Shown one piece after another: positions 11,488-23,163 of a stretch of 64,000 bases of DNA (position 1 is its first letter; each line of letters opens with the position of its first letter). Source of the DNA: Gnetum montanum (lineage: Eukaryota; Streptophyta; Gnetopsida; Gnetales; Gnetaceae); NCBI GenBank assembly GCA_015680685.1, contig MNCI01021399.1, positions 538,798 through 602,797 of the forward strand, given 5' to 3'. The translations under genes were made by a program, and so were the position numbers. The notes below the pieces were generated by a model. The model ran no database searches and was not told the DNA's origin. It saw only the letters and a list, made by a program, of their open reading frames with translations.

Positions 11488-14480
11488 ATGGAACTAACTG
11501 AGAGCTTGATTTGTGCCTATATTGATAGCATAGATGCGTTAGAGCAAGTCAATCACCAACTTTCAAGTACTAACACCGAAAGTATCAGTTGGGGGAAGTT
11601 GAAAATCCTTGAAGAGTTTAAGCAAGAGCCCCTTGAATTAAAATCATTGCCCACCAGTATGAAGTATACATTTCTTAAGAATGAAAAATCGGTAATCATT
11701 AATGCTAAGCTCACTCCTCAACAAAAAGAAAGACTATTAAAGATGGTAAAAAAATGGTCAAAATCATTTTCTTGGTCATATCCTAAATTAACTGGAATAG
11801 ATCTTAGGATATTTCAACATAGAATCTACACTGACCCCTCTATGAAGCCTTGATGACAACTGCAAATACGACTGAATCCAAAGCTTAAGCAGGTAGTTAA
11901 AGAAGAAATTAAATAACTTCTAAAGGTCAAGTTCATCTACCCCATTGCTGATAGTGAATGGGTTAGTGCATTAGTCATTGTGCCTAAAAAGGGAGGTAAA
12001 TGGAGGGTGTGTATAGACTTTAGGCTGTTAAATATGGCAACATTTAAAGACCATTTCCCATTGGCATTCGTTGACCAAGTCTTAGATACCATTTTAGGGT
12101 ATTTTTATTATAGTTTTTTGGAAGGTTACAGTGGGTACAATAAAATTCAAATAGCACCAAAAGACCAAGCCAAGACCACATTCACAAGTCCGTGGGGGAC
12201 ATTTGCATCTAGAAAAATGTCGTTTGGCTTGTGCAATGCCTCAACAACATTTCGACGTCTGGTTCTCAGTATATTTTAGCAGCAAATAGGAAATGGTGTG
12301 GAGGTTTTTATGGATGATTTCTCCACCTATGAAGTGGACTTTGAACAAGCATTATACTGATTAGAGTAGGTACTGAAATGATGTGTAGAAACCAACTTAA
12401 GGCTTAATTGGTAGAAAAGCCACTTAATGGTCCAAGAGGGCATTGTATTATGGCATAAAATTTCACAAATAGGGATGGAGGTAGATCTTGAAGAAATTAA
12501 GGTCATCCAAGGAATCACTTGTTAACTTGAAAGTATAAAAGACGTCTGATCATTCCTTGGACATACTGATTATTATAGATGCTTCATTGAGAACTTTTTA
12601 AAGATTGTGAAACCATTAGTAGAATTAACGAAGAAGGATGTACCCTTTGAATGGACCAAGAAATGTGAGCTAGCTTTCCAAACCTTGAAGCAAAAGCTCA
12701 TAGAAACACCCATTCTACAAGCTCTTGACTGGTCTAGACTGTTCCATATAATGACTAATGCATCCAATTTTGCTTTAGGAGTCATACTTACATAGTTAGA
12801 TGACCAAAAATGTTCCTATTACATTCATTGTACAAGTCTAAGTATTGTTGTTGCACAACTCAACTATACCACAATAGAAAAAGAGTTAATGGTTGTGGTA
12901 TTTGCATTAGAAAAATTTAGGCACTATGTATTAGGCTATAAGGTATTTGTACACACAGATCATAGTGTGACTTGGTTCCTTATGAATAAACCAATGGTGA
13001 GCCCTCATGTCATACAATGGCTGGTAATCTTGTAAGAGTTTGATATCACGATAGTAGATCGTAAAGGCACCAAGAATGTTGTTGCTGATCATTTACCTTG
13101 ATTGCGATGAGAAAACAAATAGGACAAATATCCAATTTTTGATCACTTGCCTAATGAACTCCTCTTTGTAGGTGTAATAAACAATCAATCACCCATACAT
13201 ATAAATTGGTATAGTAGCATTCTTACTTATCTTCTCACATAAGAAACACCATGAGAGCTGGATGTTAGGAAGAAACAACAATTTCTCCACCGAGTCAAAC
13301 ATTTCATGGAAATCAATGGACACCTTTACAAGGTGTGTTCTGATGGCTTGTTCTAATGGTATGTTCTCGACATAGATCAATTGCAAGTTCTCTAAGATGC
13401 TCATGAGGGCCCTTGTGTGGGTAATTACACTAGGAGACAAACAGCCATTAAAATTTTACTTGCAAGATATTACTAGCCTACATTATTTCAGGATGCCCAT
13501 CATTTTGTCCAATCTTGTGAGCATTGCCAACACAATGGGGAAATGACTGCTAGAATGGAGAGTCCACAACAATGGATTCAATCCTTAGAGCTCTTCAACA
13601 TATGGGGTATTGATTTTATGGGGCCTATTACACCAATGTTCAATGGAAAAGCATACATTGTTGTTGTTGTTGACTATTTTACAAAGTGGGTAGAAGCAGC
13701 TGCTATTACTAACTGTACATCATCTACCGCTGCATGATTTGTTCAACAACAAATCATAAATAGGTTTGGTGTGCCTCATGCACTTATTTCTGATAATGGT
13801 ACACATTTTACAGGTATGACTTTTTGGAAGTTGATGCAACACTTAGGAGTTGAGCATAAATTGACTACAGTATATCATCCTTAAGCAAATGGTCAAGCCG
13901 AAGTCACCAATAGGGAGATCACAAAAATATTGACATGAGCAATTAGAAAATATAGGCGAGACTGGAGCACCAAACTGAATGATGCTCTTTGGGACTCCCA
14001 CTCCATGTGGAAACTCCCTATAGGCTATTCTCCCTATGAGTTAGTGTATGGTAAACTTCCAACACTTCCTATCCAAGCTGAGCTCTGTACACTATCTACA
14101 GCATGTGACCTAAACCTTGACCTTAGTCTAGCATATAAGGAATGATTAATGAACCTTAACTTGCTAGATGAAAACCGATTAGCCATCCTATCATCCAACA
14201 AACTGCACAAGGCCTTCAATAAACAACATCATGACCGAAAAACTAGAAAAGTCAAATACCAACCAAGAGATAGGGTTCTTTATTAGATTCCTGCACATGT
14301 GCCACAACAAACTAAATTTCAAGTGCTATGGGAATGACCTTATATCATTCATGAGACTTTTCCTTCAAGATCATTTATAAACCTGAAAGCTCGAGTATGA
14401 AATTATTGGTCAACATCTAGCAAACCAAACCTTTCCATGAGCCTAAAATAGCTAGTACTAGCACTACCTCTATTAATGGA
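11488..14480 (+). pseudogene. E2 pol: reverse transcriptase, RNase H, integrase
   Basis: RT at about 11930-12500 (KKGGKWRVCIDF, TFTSPWGTFASRKMSFGL). The active site FMDD is kept at 12307-12318, but the first catalytic region reads SFLEGYSG instead of SFLDGYSG. RNase H has TNAS instead of TDAS at about 12755. The integrase core at 13590-13920 keeps all three acidic residues (GIDFMGPIT, SDNGTHF, QAEVTNREI). Stops interrupt at 11851, 12277, 12358, 12793 and elsewhere. E1 and E2 have lost different catalytic residues, so they decayed independently after insertion. Confidence 0.92.
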
Positions 14481-14518
14481 CAAACTAACTCATTATTTTG
14501 GATCTCCTTCTACTCACA

Positions 14519-14532
14519 TAGTCATGGGAAGA
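14519..14532 (+). other. internal polypurine-like motif after integrase (E2)
   Basis: TAGTCATGGGAAGA is at the position equivalent to 3035-3049 in E1, with one G to A change breaking the G-run. Confidence 0.45.
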
Positions 14533-14836
14533 TGGCCACCAATGCTAGTCATTCTAAGCCCTCGGTTTCTTTTGTCTTTTTTGTTTTACATATTTTTTTT
14601 ATATTTACTTATTTTTGTTTTTGTTTTATACCATCATTAACATTTTTACTATTTCTTTCTCTATTACATTTTGTTTGATTTACTCTTACTCATCATATAA
14701 TAAGTGCTCATGATGGTGGATTATACTGTAATAGTGTTGATTACTAATGTTTGGTTTTTACCTTTGACTTTCAATGTTGATGCTAAGATATGGTTTCTTT
14801 TGATAAAATAGGTAATGAGTCCATGTCATCCATTCG

Positions 14837-15240
14837 TAGAGTCGATTATAGGAGCCCTTTGTAGAATCAAAGATGGTTCTACAAGCTAGTTCCATTTTAG
14901 CACTTTTTTCTTACACTAACATGGTAATGCTATTTCTTGTCCCTTTGTAGAACCAAAATATGGTTCTAAAAGTTGGTTCTACAAGTTGAGCTTCATTAAA
15001 ATTCTTTTGTGCACATTCTCTTAAAACTATTTAGCTCAACCCTAGTAAATTCCATAAAAAAACTAACATAATAGAACCAATTCGAGTTGTCTTTGTAAAG
15101 CTAAAATGAATAGTTCAACTGCATCAAAGAATTATTTGAGCACACATGATGCTGAGTTGGTAGAATCATTTTAGATAAGCTAAGTAGAACCAAACAATGG
15201 TTATATAGACTAGTTCTACATGCTAATGTGGCAAGCAAAC
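14837..15240. repeat. region of scattered TAGAACCA / TGGTTCTA repeats
   Basis: Short inverted motifs of the type GTAGAACCAAA(N)ATGGTTCTA recur near 14873, 14949, 15071 and 15185, often followed by CAAG and TTGG. Such clusters resemble subterminal repeats of DNA transposons, but no terminal repeat, target duplication or transposase is visible. The left edge is where E2 breaks off. Confidence 0.4.
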
Positions 15241-16757
15241 ACCTCCCTACGAAAGATAAGATGAATGCTCAAATCTACGCAAAACAAAAACTCCACTATA
15301 AAGCCAAACTTGACACCAAGCTCAAAACATGCAGTAAGGTTCCAAGATTACGATAATCCATTCCATCCTACTAGTACCCTATCTTCAACAACAAAGAGAT
15401 ATTTGACTCATTTTACTTCAGTGTTGGGCTCTTTTCATTCACAAAAGTAACCAACTCAATTTTCTTTAACCAAAGCCTTAACACAACCAATCTACTTTAA
15501 CCTTAGCTCCAACAACAATGATCTTCTTGCTTAAATCAAAGCTTTGATCCCACAATTGGATCTTAAATAATAAGTAGATTATGCAATAGAGAAAAAGATA
15601 ACCATACATCAAAAGCCATAACAAAGGAAGAAACAAAAAAAAAAGTTCTAAGCTTCTACGAGACTAGGGAAAATGCTCCAATAATTAATTTCATTTCCTT
15701 CATCTAGACATGTGATTTCTTTATGTTACAAGTTGACATTCCCTTGGTATTCTCTATGGCATGGTAGCTACCAATGGTGGTTGGCTATGGTAGTTGTTAA
15801 GGATGCAAGTGACTGGAATTACATAGGTATATCATGTTGGCATTGATAATTTCCCAATAATTTTGGCCATTATAACTTACAAAAGCACTCTTTCCAAGAA
15901 GGGTGAATCTTGCTTTCACTTTCTTTATCTTGAGTCATGCAAACTCAAATGAAGCTCATTATTTAATCTATGAGATCTAATGGAGATTTTGGATGTAACA
16001 CAGCATACTTTTAAATCCAATTATTGGCCAAGAGCTGAAGGCTTAAGGCCTATTCTTGATTTTTAAATGAAGTCACTCCCCAAATGAAATGCCAAAATAC
16101 ATAGTATCCCTTAACTAATGGTTTATGAATAGTTTCTACTACGCCTTAACTATAGCTTTATTTACTTCATTTCTTTGCATTTGGAATTACCTTCGACCAC
16201 TTAGTCACTGCTCAATTTGGAAGATTTGGTGTGTAGTTATTTTCCAACAACAAGAGCGTAACTATGACATCTCTTCAAATATCAAATATGAGATTCTCAA
16301 AAATGTCACTTTTTAACTGCAACTTCAAGCATTATAGCTCCCATTGAAAGCTGAATAATTATTTTTTTTCTTTAGATAATTTCTTTTTATTTTGGAGGCT
16401 CAAGGATGAAAAGCTTTAAGCTTTTGTTGCTATTTGTTGTTTATCTCTGCTTGATGTATTATTTTTTCTTTAGAGACAATTTTCTCCTCTTTATAATAAA
16501 TTCTTTAATAAGAAGTGAGCACCCATGAGAGCACTTCTGAATAAGGACAATGCCTAATCCTTTTCCTACCATAGAACAAAGGTTGTTCAAGATTAGTTAT
16601 AAGGATGAAAATCTAAAAAGGCATTCCCAAAACCATTGGGCTTTTTCTTTAGACCCTCTTTTTAATGATATAATGTACTCTAATTTTTTTAAATATTAGT
16701 ATTCATTTTTTTTTAAGTTTTACAACCAACCTTACCTTGCCGCCCCCGCCCCCGCCC
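15241..16757. other. unannotated AT-rich spacer
   Basis: No domain-like reading frame, LTR or structured repeat seen. A C-rich run (CCGCCCCCGCCCCCGCCCC) ends the stretch at about 16740-16758. Confidence 0.5.
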
Positions 16758-16770
16758 CCTACTTCTATAA

Positions 16771-16957
16771 TACCAACAATCTTCTATAATACCAACAATG
16801 AGGTGTTAGCCTAGTGGTAAAGACTCTTGATTTGAAAGCTCTAAGTTATGGATTCAATTTTGGTGGGCAATAGTGAGTTATAAAGATTAAATTGTACTAT
16901 ATATCTTGGGGTCTACCTATGTTACAATTATTTCAAGGTTCCAATGCCACCCCCACT
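16771..16957 (+). mobile_element. tRNA-derived SINE with 13-bp target duplication
   Basis: Contains a box A-like TAGCCTAGTGGTAAAG (about 16807) and, at a tRNA-like distance, a degraded box B in TATGGATTCAATTTTGG (about 16847). It is bracketed by identical CCTACTTCTATAA at 16758-16770 and 16958-16970, which reads as its target-site duplication. The first 30 bases include a small duplication of CTTCTATAATACCAACAAT. Confidence 0.6.
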
Positions 16958-16970
16958 CCTACTTCTATAA

Positions 16971-17616
16971 AAGAAACCAAAAAAGCTAACATGCTACCTC
17001 CTATAGCAACTATCCTCTTAGTAACAACTATACCTAATGATCTAAAGTAAACTATTCTAAAAAAACTTGCATATGTTCAAATTGATCCTTAAAAAGTAAA
17101 AAAAATAAAAAAAAATCTTATACTTAAAACCCATGACCTAAAAAAACTATCAAATTCCTTTTATACAAACAAACAAATAATAAGTTACCATCCTACTAGC
17201 TTAACAATTATGCTAAACAACCATATCCCATTACCTCTCTCCCCCTCCATAGTAACTATACCCTCATAAATAATTCTTAAAAAGTTACATATATTTTCCT
17301 TATCCCAATGAAAACTAAGCTATATTCCTTCTCATATAATTTTGGACCTATGATCTTGAATTATAACAACATATGTAAAAAGAACTACTAAACTACCCAT
17401 CCCTAAACAATAGAACAAACAAAGGCTTCATAATTCCTTCCATCCAAAAACAACATACTAAACTAATATTTCAAATTTATCTACCAAACACTAATTTTTT
17501 TAAAAAAATTACTCATATAGTCCACTACCTTGTCTCCCTCCCAAACAACTACTGTATCTACCTAAACTACTTGTCTCCCTTCCTAAATAATTATACCCCA
17601 CTAAACTATTCTAAAC
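16971..17616. repeat. old dispersed repeat, second copy near 22540-22740
   Basis: AT-rich sequence built of loosely repeated segments (AACTATACC, CTAAACTA, TCTCCCTCC). The part at about 17320-17480 is recognisably similar to 22540-22740 (shared CCTTCTCAT...TTGAATTATAA). No coding signal. Class unknown. Confidence 0.35.
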
Positions 17617-18136
17617 TAGCTTAGTTATATATTTATAATATATATCTATAAATTGGCCGAGAGAATCTTATTTGTTTACAAGTAAAAAATTCTTTGAGTA
17701 AAATATTTCATAACTTCTGGATGAAGAACAAAATTTTAAAAGCTAACTTTTCATGCTTTCTAGATGAAGAACAAAAGTTCTGTACCTTATTTTTCCTAAG
17801 GATGGGTTTTCTGAGAAAAAAAATTTCATCAATTAGTGTATGCTCTCACCCTTGGCCAAATTTGTTGTTTTTTCGGCCGAGAGTAAGAGCATAAATTCGG
17901 CCAAGTGAGAGCATACACTAATTGATGAAATTTTTTTTTTAGAAAACCCATCCTTAGGAAAAATAAGGTACAGAACTCTTGTTCTTCGTCCAGAAGACAT
18001 GAAAAGTTGGGTTTTAAAATCTTGTTCTTCGTCTAGAAGTCGTGAAATTTTTTACTCAAAGAACTTTTTACTTGTAAACAAATAAGATTCTCTCGGCCAA
18101 TTTATAGATATATATTATAAATATATAACTAAGCTA
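17617..18136. mobile_element. 520-bp foldback (long inverted repeat) element
   Basis: Arms of about 245 bp (17617-17862 and 17893-18136) are near-perfect reverse complements around a 30-base loop. The outer ends are TAGCTTAGTTATAT and its complement, so a TA target duplication is possible. Both arms contain two internal variants of a TGATGAAGAACAAA-like segment. Non-coding; the structure fits a MITE or foldback transposon. Transcribed through, it would give a long hairpin RNA. Confidence 0.8.
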
Positions 18137-18239
18137 ATAATTGTCAATCCTCTACTGTAGCAATGATTTAAACATAACAGATAAAAATAATATAAGACCA
18201 TGGAATGCTTTATTGAATGATTATAAAAATGAGATCATT

Positions 18240-18835
18240 CTTCATTAGATTTAATGTGTTGCTCTTCATCCAATATACTTTGAAGATGCGAAGCCTTAAA
18301 TATCTTGATATATCTTTCTTTGGACATCGAAGGAGGGAATATCTTCAAACTGTCAATACTACTCACTCGAGATAGTGCCACAAATGTCATTCCCTGTGAC
18401 TTATGTATCGTTAAAGCCCATGCTAATCTAAGTGGTAGTTGGCGAGATCCTCCACATATGATTGGTGGAATGGGTACTTGTCAAGAATGTTCATTATCAT
18501 ACAGACTCCAATATAGGAGTCAAACTCAATGATGACATACGATGGCAACTGTGGAGGTTCACAGTGTGGACTATATATTATTTTCTTAGTGACTCCCAAT
18601 GCACCATTAACCAATCCTGCTTCTGGCCATAGATTAATAGTGAGCATAACCCTTGCATCTTCACAAATGAACACTACTCAGTCCAATTCTCCTTCTGAAT
18701 CGTCCAAAAATTTCACACCATTTGTCTTTCTATCTACTATACACCATGCAACTGGCTTCTGCATTTTGAGCAAGCCAAACCTTCATGATAGATAATCATC
18801 GGTGTCTTCATTGTGCCTTAACCACCATGCATCTT
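18240..18835 (-). pseudogene. PIF1/Helitron-type DNA helicase, C-terminal fragment
   Basis: On the minus strand the protein contains VMLTINLWPEAGLVNGALG and IIYSPHCEPPQLPSYVIIEF (18423-18674), followed in another frame by TIHKSQGMTFVALSRV near 18370-18420. These are the late helicase motifs of PIF1-like proteins, also carried by Helitrons. The linker normally found between SQG and TFVALSRV is missing, so about 20 residues are deleted. No upstream helicase motifs I-III and no Helitron terminus were found. Confidence 0.8.
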
Positions 18836-20790
18836 CATTCAAAATAGTTTAAAAGTGAAAAAGAAAAGAAACTTGTATATATCATGTATGTCTCATTATG
18901 CATCATGAAGGTTTGGTTTGCTGAAAAATTCTAAGTATATCTTTATATGAAATACTTTAAAGGTGAAACAAAAACTTGAACCTTTAACCTTTGGTTTAAG
19001 ATATGAAATGCATAATGCTATGCTTTGTTTAGCTAGACAAGAATAAAATCTGTTTTTATTTTATTTAAATAAGTGTGCTAGGTCCCACCTGTTGACCCAT
19101 TGGACATGTAAGCATGGTTGATGATGGTCATTCAAGATGCATAAGCTGGCACAATGACCATGCATAATAATTAAGGCACACTGGAGATAATTTCAATATC
19201 ACTTAAGGGATTTTGAAGGAGTGAACTATTTTATGTATGTATTTATAATATATATATATCTATTTCACAAAAGAAATTTTTTTCTTTTTGAAATTATTGA
19301 AATTCCAAAATTGATTGAGAGATGATTTTCATATTGAAAAATAAAAAATACATCAAAACCAGTGTAACTTCTCAGCCAAAATTACACGGAGTCCAATCCC
19401 TTGAAACGCTGTTATCTAATTAACTTTTTTTGGGGCGTTGCCAGGCAGTGGTGGGACCATTATACCATCCATGAACTCATTTGCATCTGCAAATGAAAAC
19501 ATTTAGTGGTAAAAGGATGCTTATTTAAAATACAGGTGATTTTCATTCTCAAATATTTTTTCTTTAAAGAATCCTTAAGCTTTGTTCAAATTTGATATAT
19601 TGGATTGGCTGATGCAAATTTAAGCTCACGTTCTTTAATGTCTTTTCAAATTATTTCAATTTCATTTGCTATTGGGATCCGGACCTTCTGGCCTATAGGA
19701 ATATGAAGCAGTTCTTTTGTGCCAATTCCTACAGTTGGTTTTTAACTATGCATCAAAAGAATCCGATTCGTGGAAGCAACAATGTAAATCCAAAATATTG
19801 TTACTGCTTAAAAATTGTACAGAAGATTGCAATATCACCATTAAATTGAAGAAAGAAAATTTGCAAAGGTATGGAGGGCATTGAATCCATTTCCTTACTC
19901 AGGAGCCATGATCTGGCCAAACATATAATTTCTGCAACAACCAAAATGACAGCAATAAAATGAAACCCCTTTGTTACTCAATCCAATATTTTCAAAAATA
20001 AAATTAAGCCTCAAGCCTCAACCAAATTTATAACAAATCAGGTCTGGTAATACTTTTGTTCAACAACTACTTGTGAGTAGCACCCTAGGGACTACCTGTG
20101 AGTAGTGCCATAGGGCCACATTGAAGATGACCGCATTAAAAGAAGACACAACTTAACTAAACTAGGCACAGCGAGGAACTACCCTCAACTACAATGATCA
20201 AAAACCTTTCAGACGCTGAAAAATCGGCACTACTCATGATGAAGGGGAAAGTAAAAACAGAGCACCATGAGATTGCATATGGCCATTGGCCATGTGCTGG
20301 TTGGCTTCGTTGCTTTATAAGCAAACAGATTTTTAAAATAGTTGAACAAGCATCGATCCATCATCATGTTCATGTTCATGACTCATGACCCATGACGATG
20401 ACCCTGTTTTGTTGTTTCTTCCCTGTTGTTTTTTCTTTTTTCAGCTGAAAAAGAGCAAAAACCAGCAATGAACAATAAACACGCGTGAATGTGTGAGTCA
20501 TGGCGGAACCTTTGACAATCCCAAAGGTGCAAATGCAATGTTTTGCTCGCATGACCCATACGTCTATCCCCGCGCCTCAGGCGTTTCCGAACGTCAGTAG
20601 TTGTCGGGCTCGAGCTTATCTGCTTCGCTATCTCTACGAGTAACTGGTGTTTAGGCCCCTTCGGCCTTCGGTTACCATAGTGTTTGTTTATTTATTCGTA
20701 CTCCCTTGTTTTCTGTGGTCCGTCTCATGCCCATGCCATGAATCTTGATTGCTTGTTTGCCACTTAACAATGAAATGAAATTTTTATGAA
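18836..20790. other. spacer without recognised features
   Basis: AT-rich to about 20400, then more GC-rich with CpG (20460-20700) as the low-copy island is approached. No supported gene, repeat or RNA seen. Confidence 0.45.
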
Positions 20791-20934
20791 ATGAAATTTT
20801 TATGATTCAGAACAGGAGAAGATACATAAGATTTTAATATGAAATTTTTATGATTCAGAACAGGAGAAGATACATAAGATTTTAATATGAAATTTTTATG
20901 ATTCAGAACAGGAGAAGATACATAAGATTTTAAT
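20791..20934 (+). repeat. tandem repeat, 3 x 48 bp
   Basis: Three essentially identical 48-bp units start at 20791, 20839 and 20887. Each begins ATGAAATTTTTATGATTCAG and ends AAGATTTTAAT. A partial copy of the unit start precedes them at about 20770. The near-identity implies recent expansion or replication slippage. Confidence 0.92.
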
Positions 20935-21484
20935 GCAAAATGCAGACATCACTAAAAAGGCAAGAACAATACGAGGCAAGGCGACCATTTCAATGGAAAT
21001 TATGAAATACGATTGAAATTATGAAATACGTACCCATTGTGAATTTAATGCGCTTCTGTACGTGCTCCCGAATCGGACGCGAACCGTCCGGAATCGCAAA
21101 TCTCCGGCGCATAAGTTTTTAAACATGTCTGCACATCACAAGGAAAAGTAGCGGGGAGATTAAGAAGCTGACTTGAAGCACGTACGCAGATCTGCCTGTA
21201 TCGATCCCGTTCTCCCAAAACATCAAATGTGTAGCCACTTCTATCTTTCACCTCCTTTTAAGAAAAAAGAAATGGAAAAGGGCGAAGGTAAAAACAACAA
21301 TGGTGATGAAGAATTGCCAATTTCCAGGCTTCATTTCGGTTTCCTTTCCTGCCATATTAACGTTTTGAAAGTGGTTAGATTGAAATAGAAATTTCCCAAC
21401 AACGTAGCTCTTGCTACCGTATTCCTTAATGATTTGGTTAAGCTTTTCTCTCGGTTTAATGTTTCAGTATGTGTGTCAGTAGCA

Positions 21485-21727
21485 CAGATGACAATGTCCG
21501 CATCTCCATTTCATCATCTTCTTCTTCATCATCATTCATTCATTTCACTTCACTTCACTTCAACCCCACCAAAAACTCCAACCACTTCCGGAAAAACAAA
21601 ATTACAGAAAACACCCAGAGAGAGCGCACCATTCCACGCCCATTCCTCTCTCTCAGTCTTCACACCTCAAATTTCGCAGTAGCAGCAGCTGCAGCAGCGT
21701 CTTGAGGATCTTGATCCTGATTTGACA
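21485..21727 (+). other. candidate first exon with transit-peptide-like start
   Basis: From the ATG at about 21488 the frame is rich in Ser, Thr, His and basic residues with few acids (starts MTMSASPFHHLLLHHH), as in chloroplast transit peptides. It then meets one TAG at the start of a Gln run, continues in frame as QQLQQRLEDLDPDLTA and reaches a plausible donor GCG|GTAATA near 21730. CT-rich, AC-rich surroundings fit a plant 5' exon. No downstream exon or family was recognised, so a pseudogene or chance composition remains possible. Confidence 0.3.
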
Positions 21728-21833
21728 GCGGTAATACGACCTTCTACTAGTACGTACTGTAAAATCGAAACCCAAAAAAAGAAAAAGGAAAAAATAAAAA
21801 CAAATCTCAGTCTCTCAGAAATCTCGACGATCC

Positions 21834-22220
21834 ATGAACATCTACAAGGGCGGCTCCGCCGTTACGTCCGGAGAGCTTGGGCCATTGCGGAATCAGGGGA
21901 CGGACCGGATCCATGCTGGCCAATTCCATTGCCAGGAAACGGATTCCATCTGCGGAGCAGCTTCTGGCCTGGTTATGGCAGAAACACTAGAGCTGCCGCG
22001 CGAGATCTGCTCCCCGAGGGCCCTCCGCGTGGACTCCGAACAGCATGTTAACGTCGAACGGCTCCGCCGTTACGTCCGGAACCGACCGAATTTGCAGAAA
22101 TGGGAGCCTCCGATCCACGAGTCTGGTGGCCCAGAACCAGCGCGACAGCAGCGACGTGCCTGCAACCTCAAACTTGAACAGACGCTCAACATCGCCCACG
22201 ATTGCTTCCTATATAAATAA
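21834..22220. other. GC/CpG-rich low-copy island
   Basis: Base composition is clearly different from the surroundings. The 21-base segment beginning GGCTCCGCCGTTACG occurs twice (about 21852 and 22061). Open frames exist on both strands (plus 128 codons from 21834; minus 70 codons from 22199), but neither shows a family I know. It may be the edge of a decayed host gene or promoter. Confidence 0.3.
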
Positions 22221-23163
22221 CAGTTTGATTCCTATAGGTGGACACAAACAACCAATTGTTTCAGGAGGAGACTCTAAATGCAGCAGCAAAGGCATGGTTC
22301 GTAAATAGAGAAGTATGCAACAGATAACCTTTCATAACATAACATGACGTAACCTTTCGTAACATATCAGCGTTATTCACAAAGTTGCGTTTACGGAAAT
22401 GGCCTTTCTGAAATTTTAGTTACACCTCAGCATTGCCTAAATGGTCTTTCTGAAATTTTAGTTACACGTCACCGTTATGCACAAAGTTGCTTTACGAAAA
22501 TGGCTTGCCGGAAAGTCACATATACCCCATATACCCCATTATCCCATTTAAAACTAAACTATAGCCCTTCTCATGCAATCTTGAACCTAAATCTTTGAAT
22601 TATAAAAATGTATTTTAAAAAAACTAAAAATTATCATTTATACAAACTAACAACCTAACATCACTTCTCCTAGACTACAAATAACAATCTAACATACCAA
22701 TTAACTTAACCCTCTATGCTACCATTTGACAAATTAAAAATATAACATTTTCCTTTCTTCAACTAGTTACATTTTAGGTTGCGATCTACTCAATTTTTTT
22801 GCATCAAATATTGCATATTTGCCTAATACCATATATCAGAAATTCAGCTAGGATCCTACAAATTTGTTAATTTATACATTGCGTATTCACCTGTGATTTC
22901 TCAATTTCTACTATGCTTAAAGATTTCATTTTGCCAAGTATGTTTTATATTTGACTTTGGATTTCTTTTCTTTAACTATTGTGTCTTTTTGGATTTCTTT
23001 TTTATTACTTCCACATCTTTGAATTTTCTTTTTGACCTCTAGAATAATTATTTTTTGATTTTTTTTCTACTTTTGGATCTAAGAATTTTATTTTAGTCTT
23101 TTGAAATAATTTTATTACAATATTTTTTATTTTTGTGCAATCTACATAATTTTATCACATTGC
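22221..23163. other. AT-rich spacer with small direct repeats
   Basis: CTTTCTGAAATTTTAGTTACAC occurs in two nearby copies (about 22405 and 22445), with repeated GTAACCTTTCGTAAC-like words. 22540-22740 resembles 17320-17480. No coding signal. Confidence 0.4.

Larger units (their letters stand above)
7334..14836 (+). mobile_element. E2: Ty3/gypsy (non-chromoviral) element lacking its 3' LTR
   Basis: Order: 5' LTR 7334-8181, primer site 8183-8200, gag, protease, RT, RNase H, integrase, then a 3' region collinear with E1 until about 14836, where similarity stops within CATCCATTC. No second LTR follows, so the 3' 1-2 kb have been deleted or replaced. It lies inside the copia fragment. Gag and protease exist only in this copy because E1 is cut by the window edge. 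Confidence 0.92.

Noticed and set aside
1-14836. Endogenous plant pararetrovirus
   Set aside because: Integrase, LTRs and a primer-site/LTR arrangement are present and no movement or coat protein domain is seen; this is Ty3/gypsy.
16799-16870. A functional tRNA gene
   Set aside because: Box A and box B are present but no acceptor stem or anticodon arm pairs; flanking 13-bp duplication fits a SINE.
20791-20934. CRISPR-like array
   Set aside because: Plant nuclear DNA, no spacers; units are directly adjacent.
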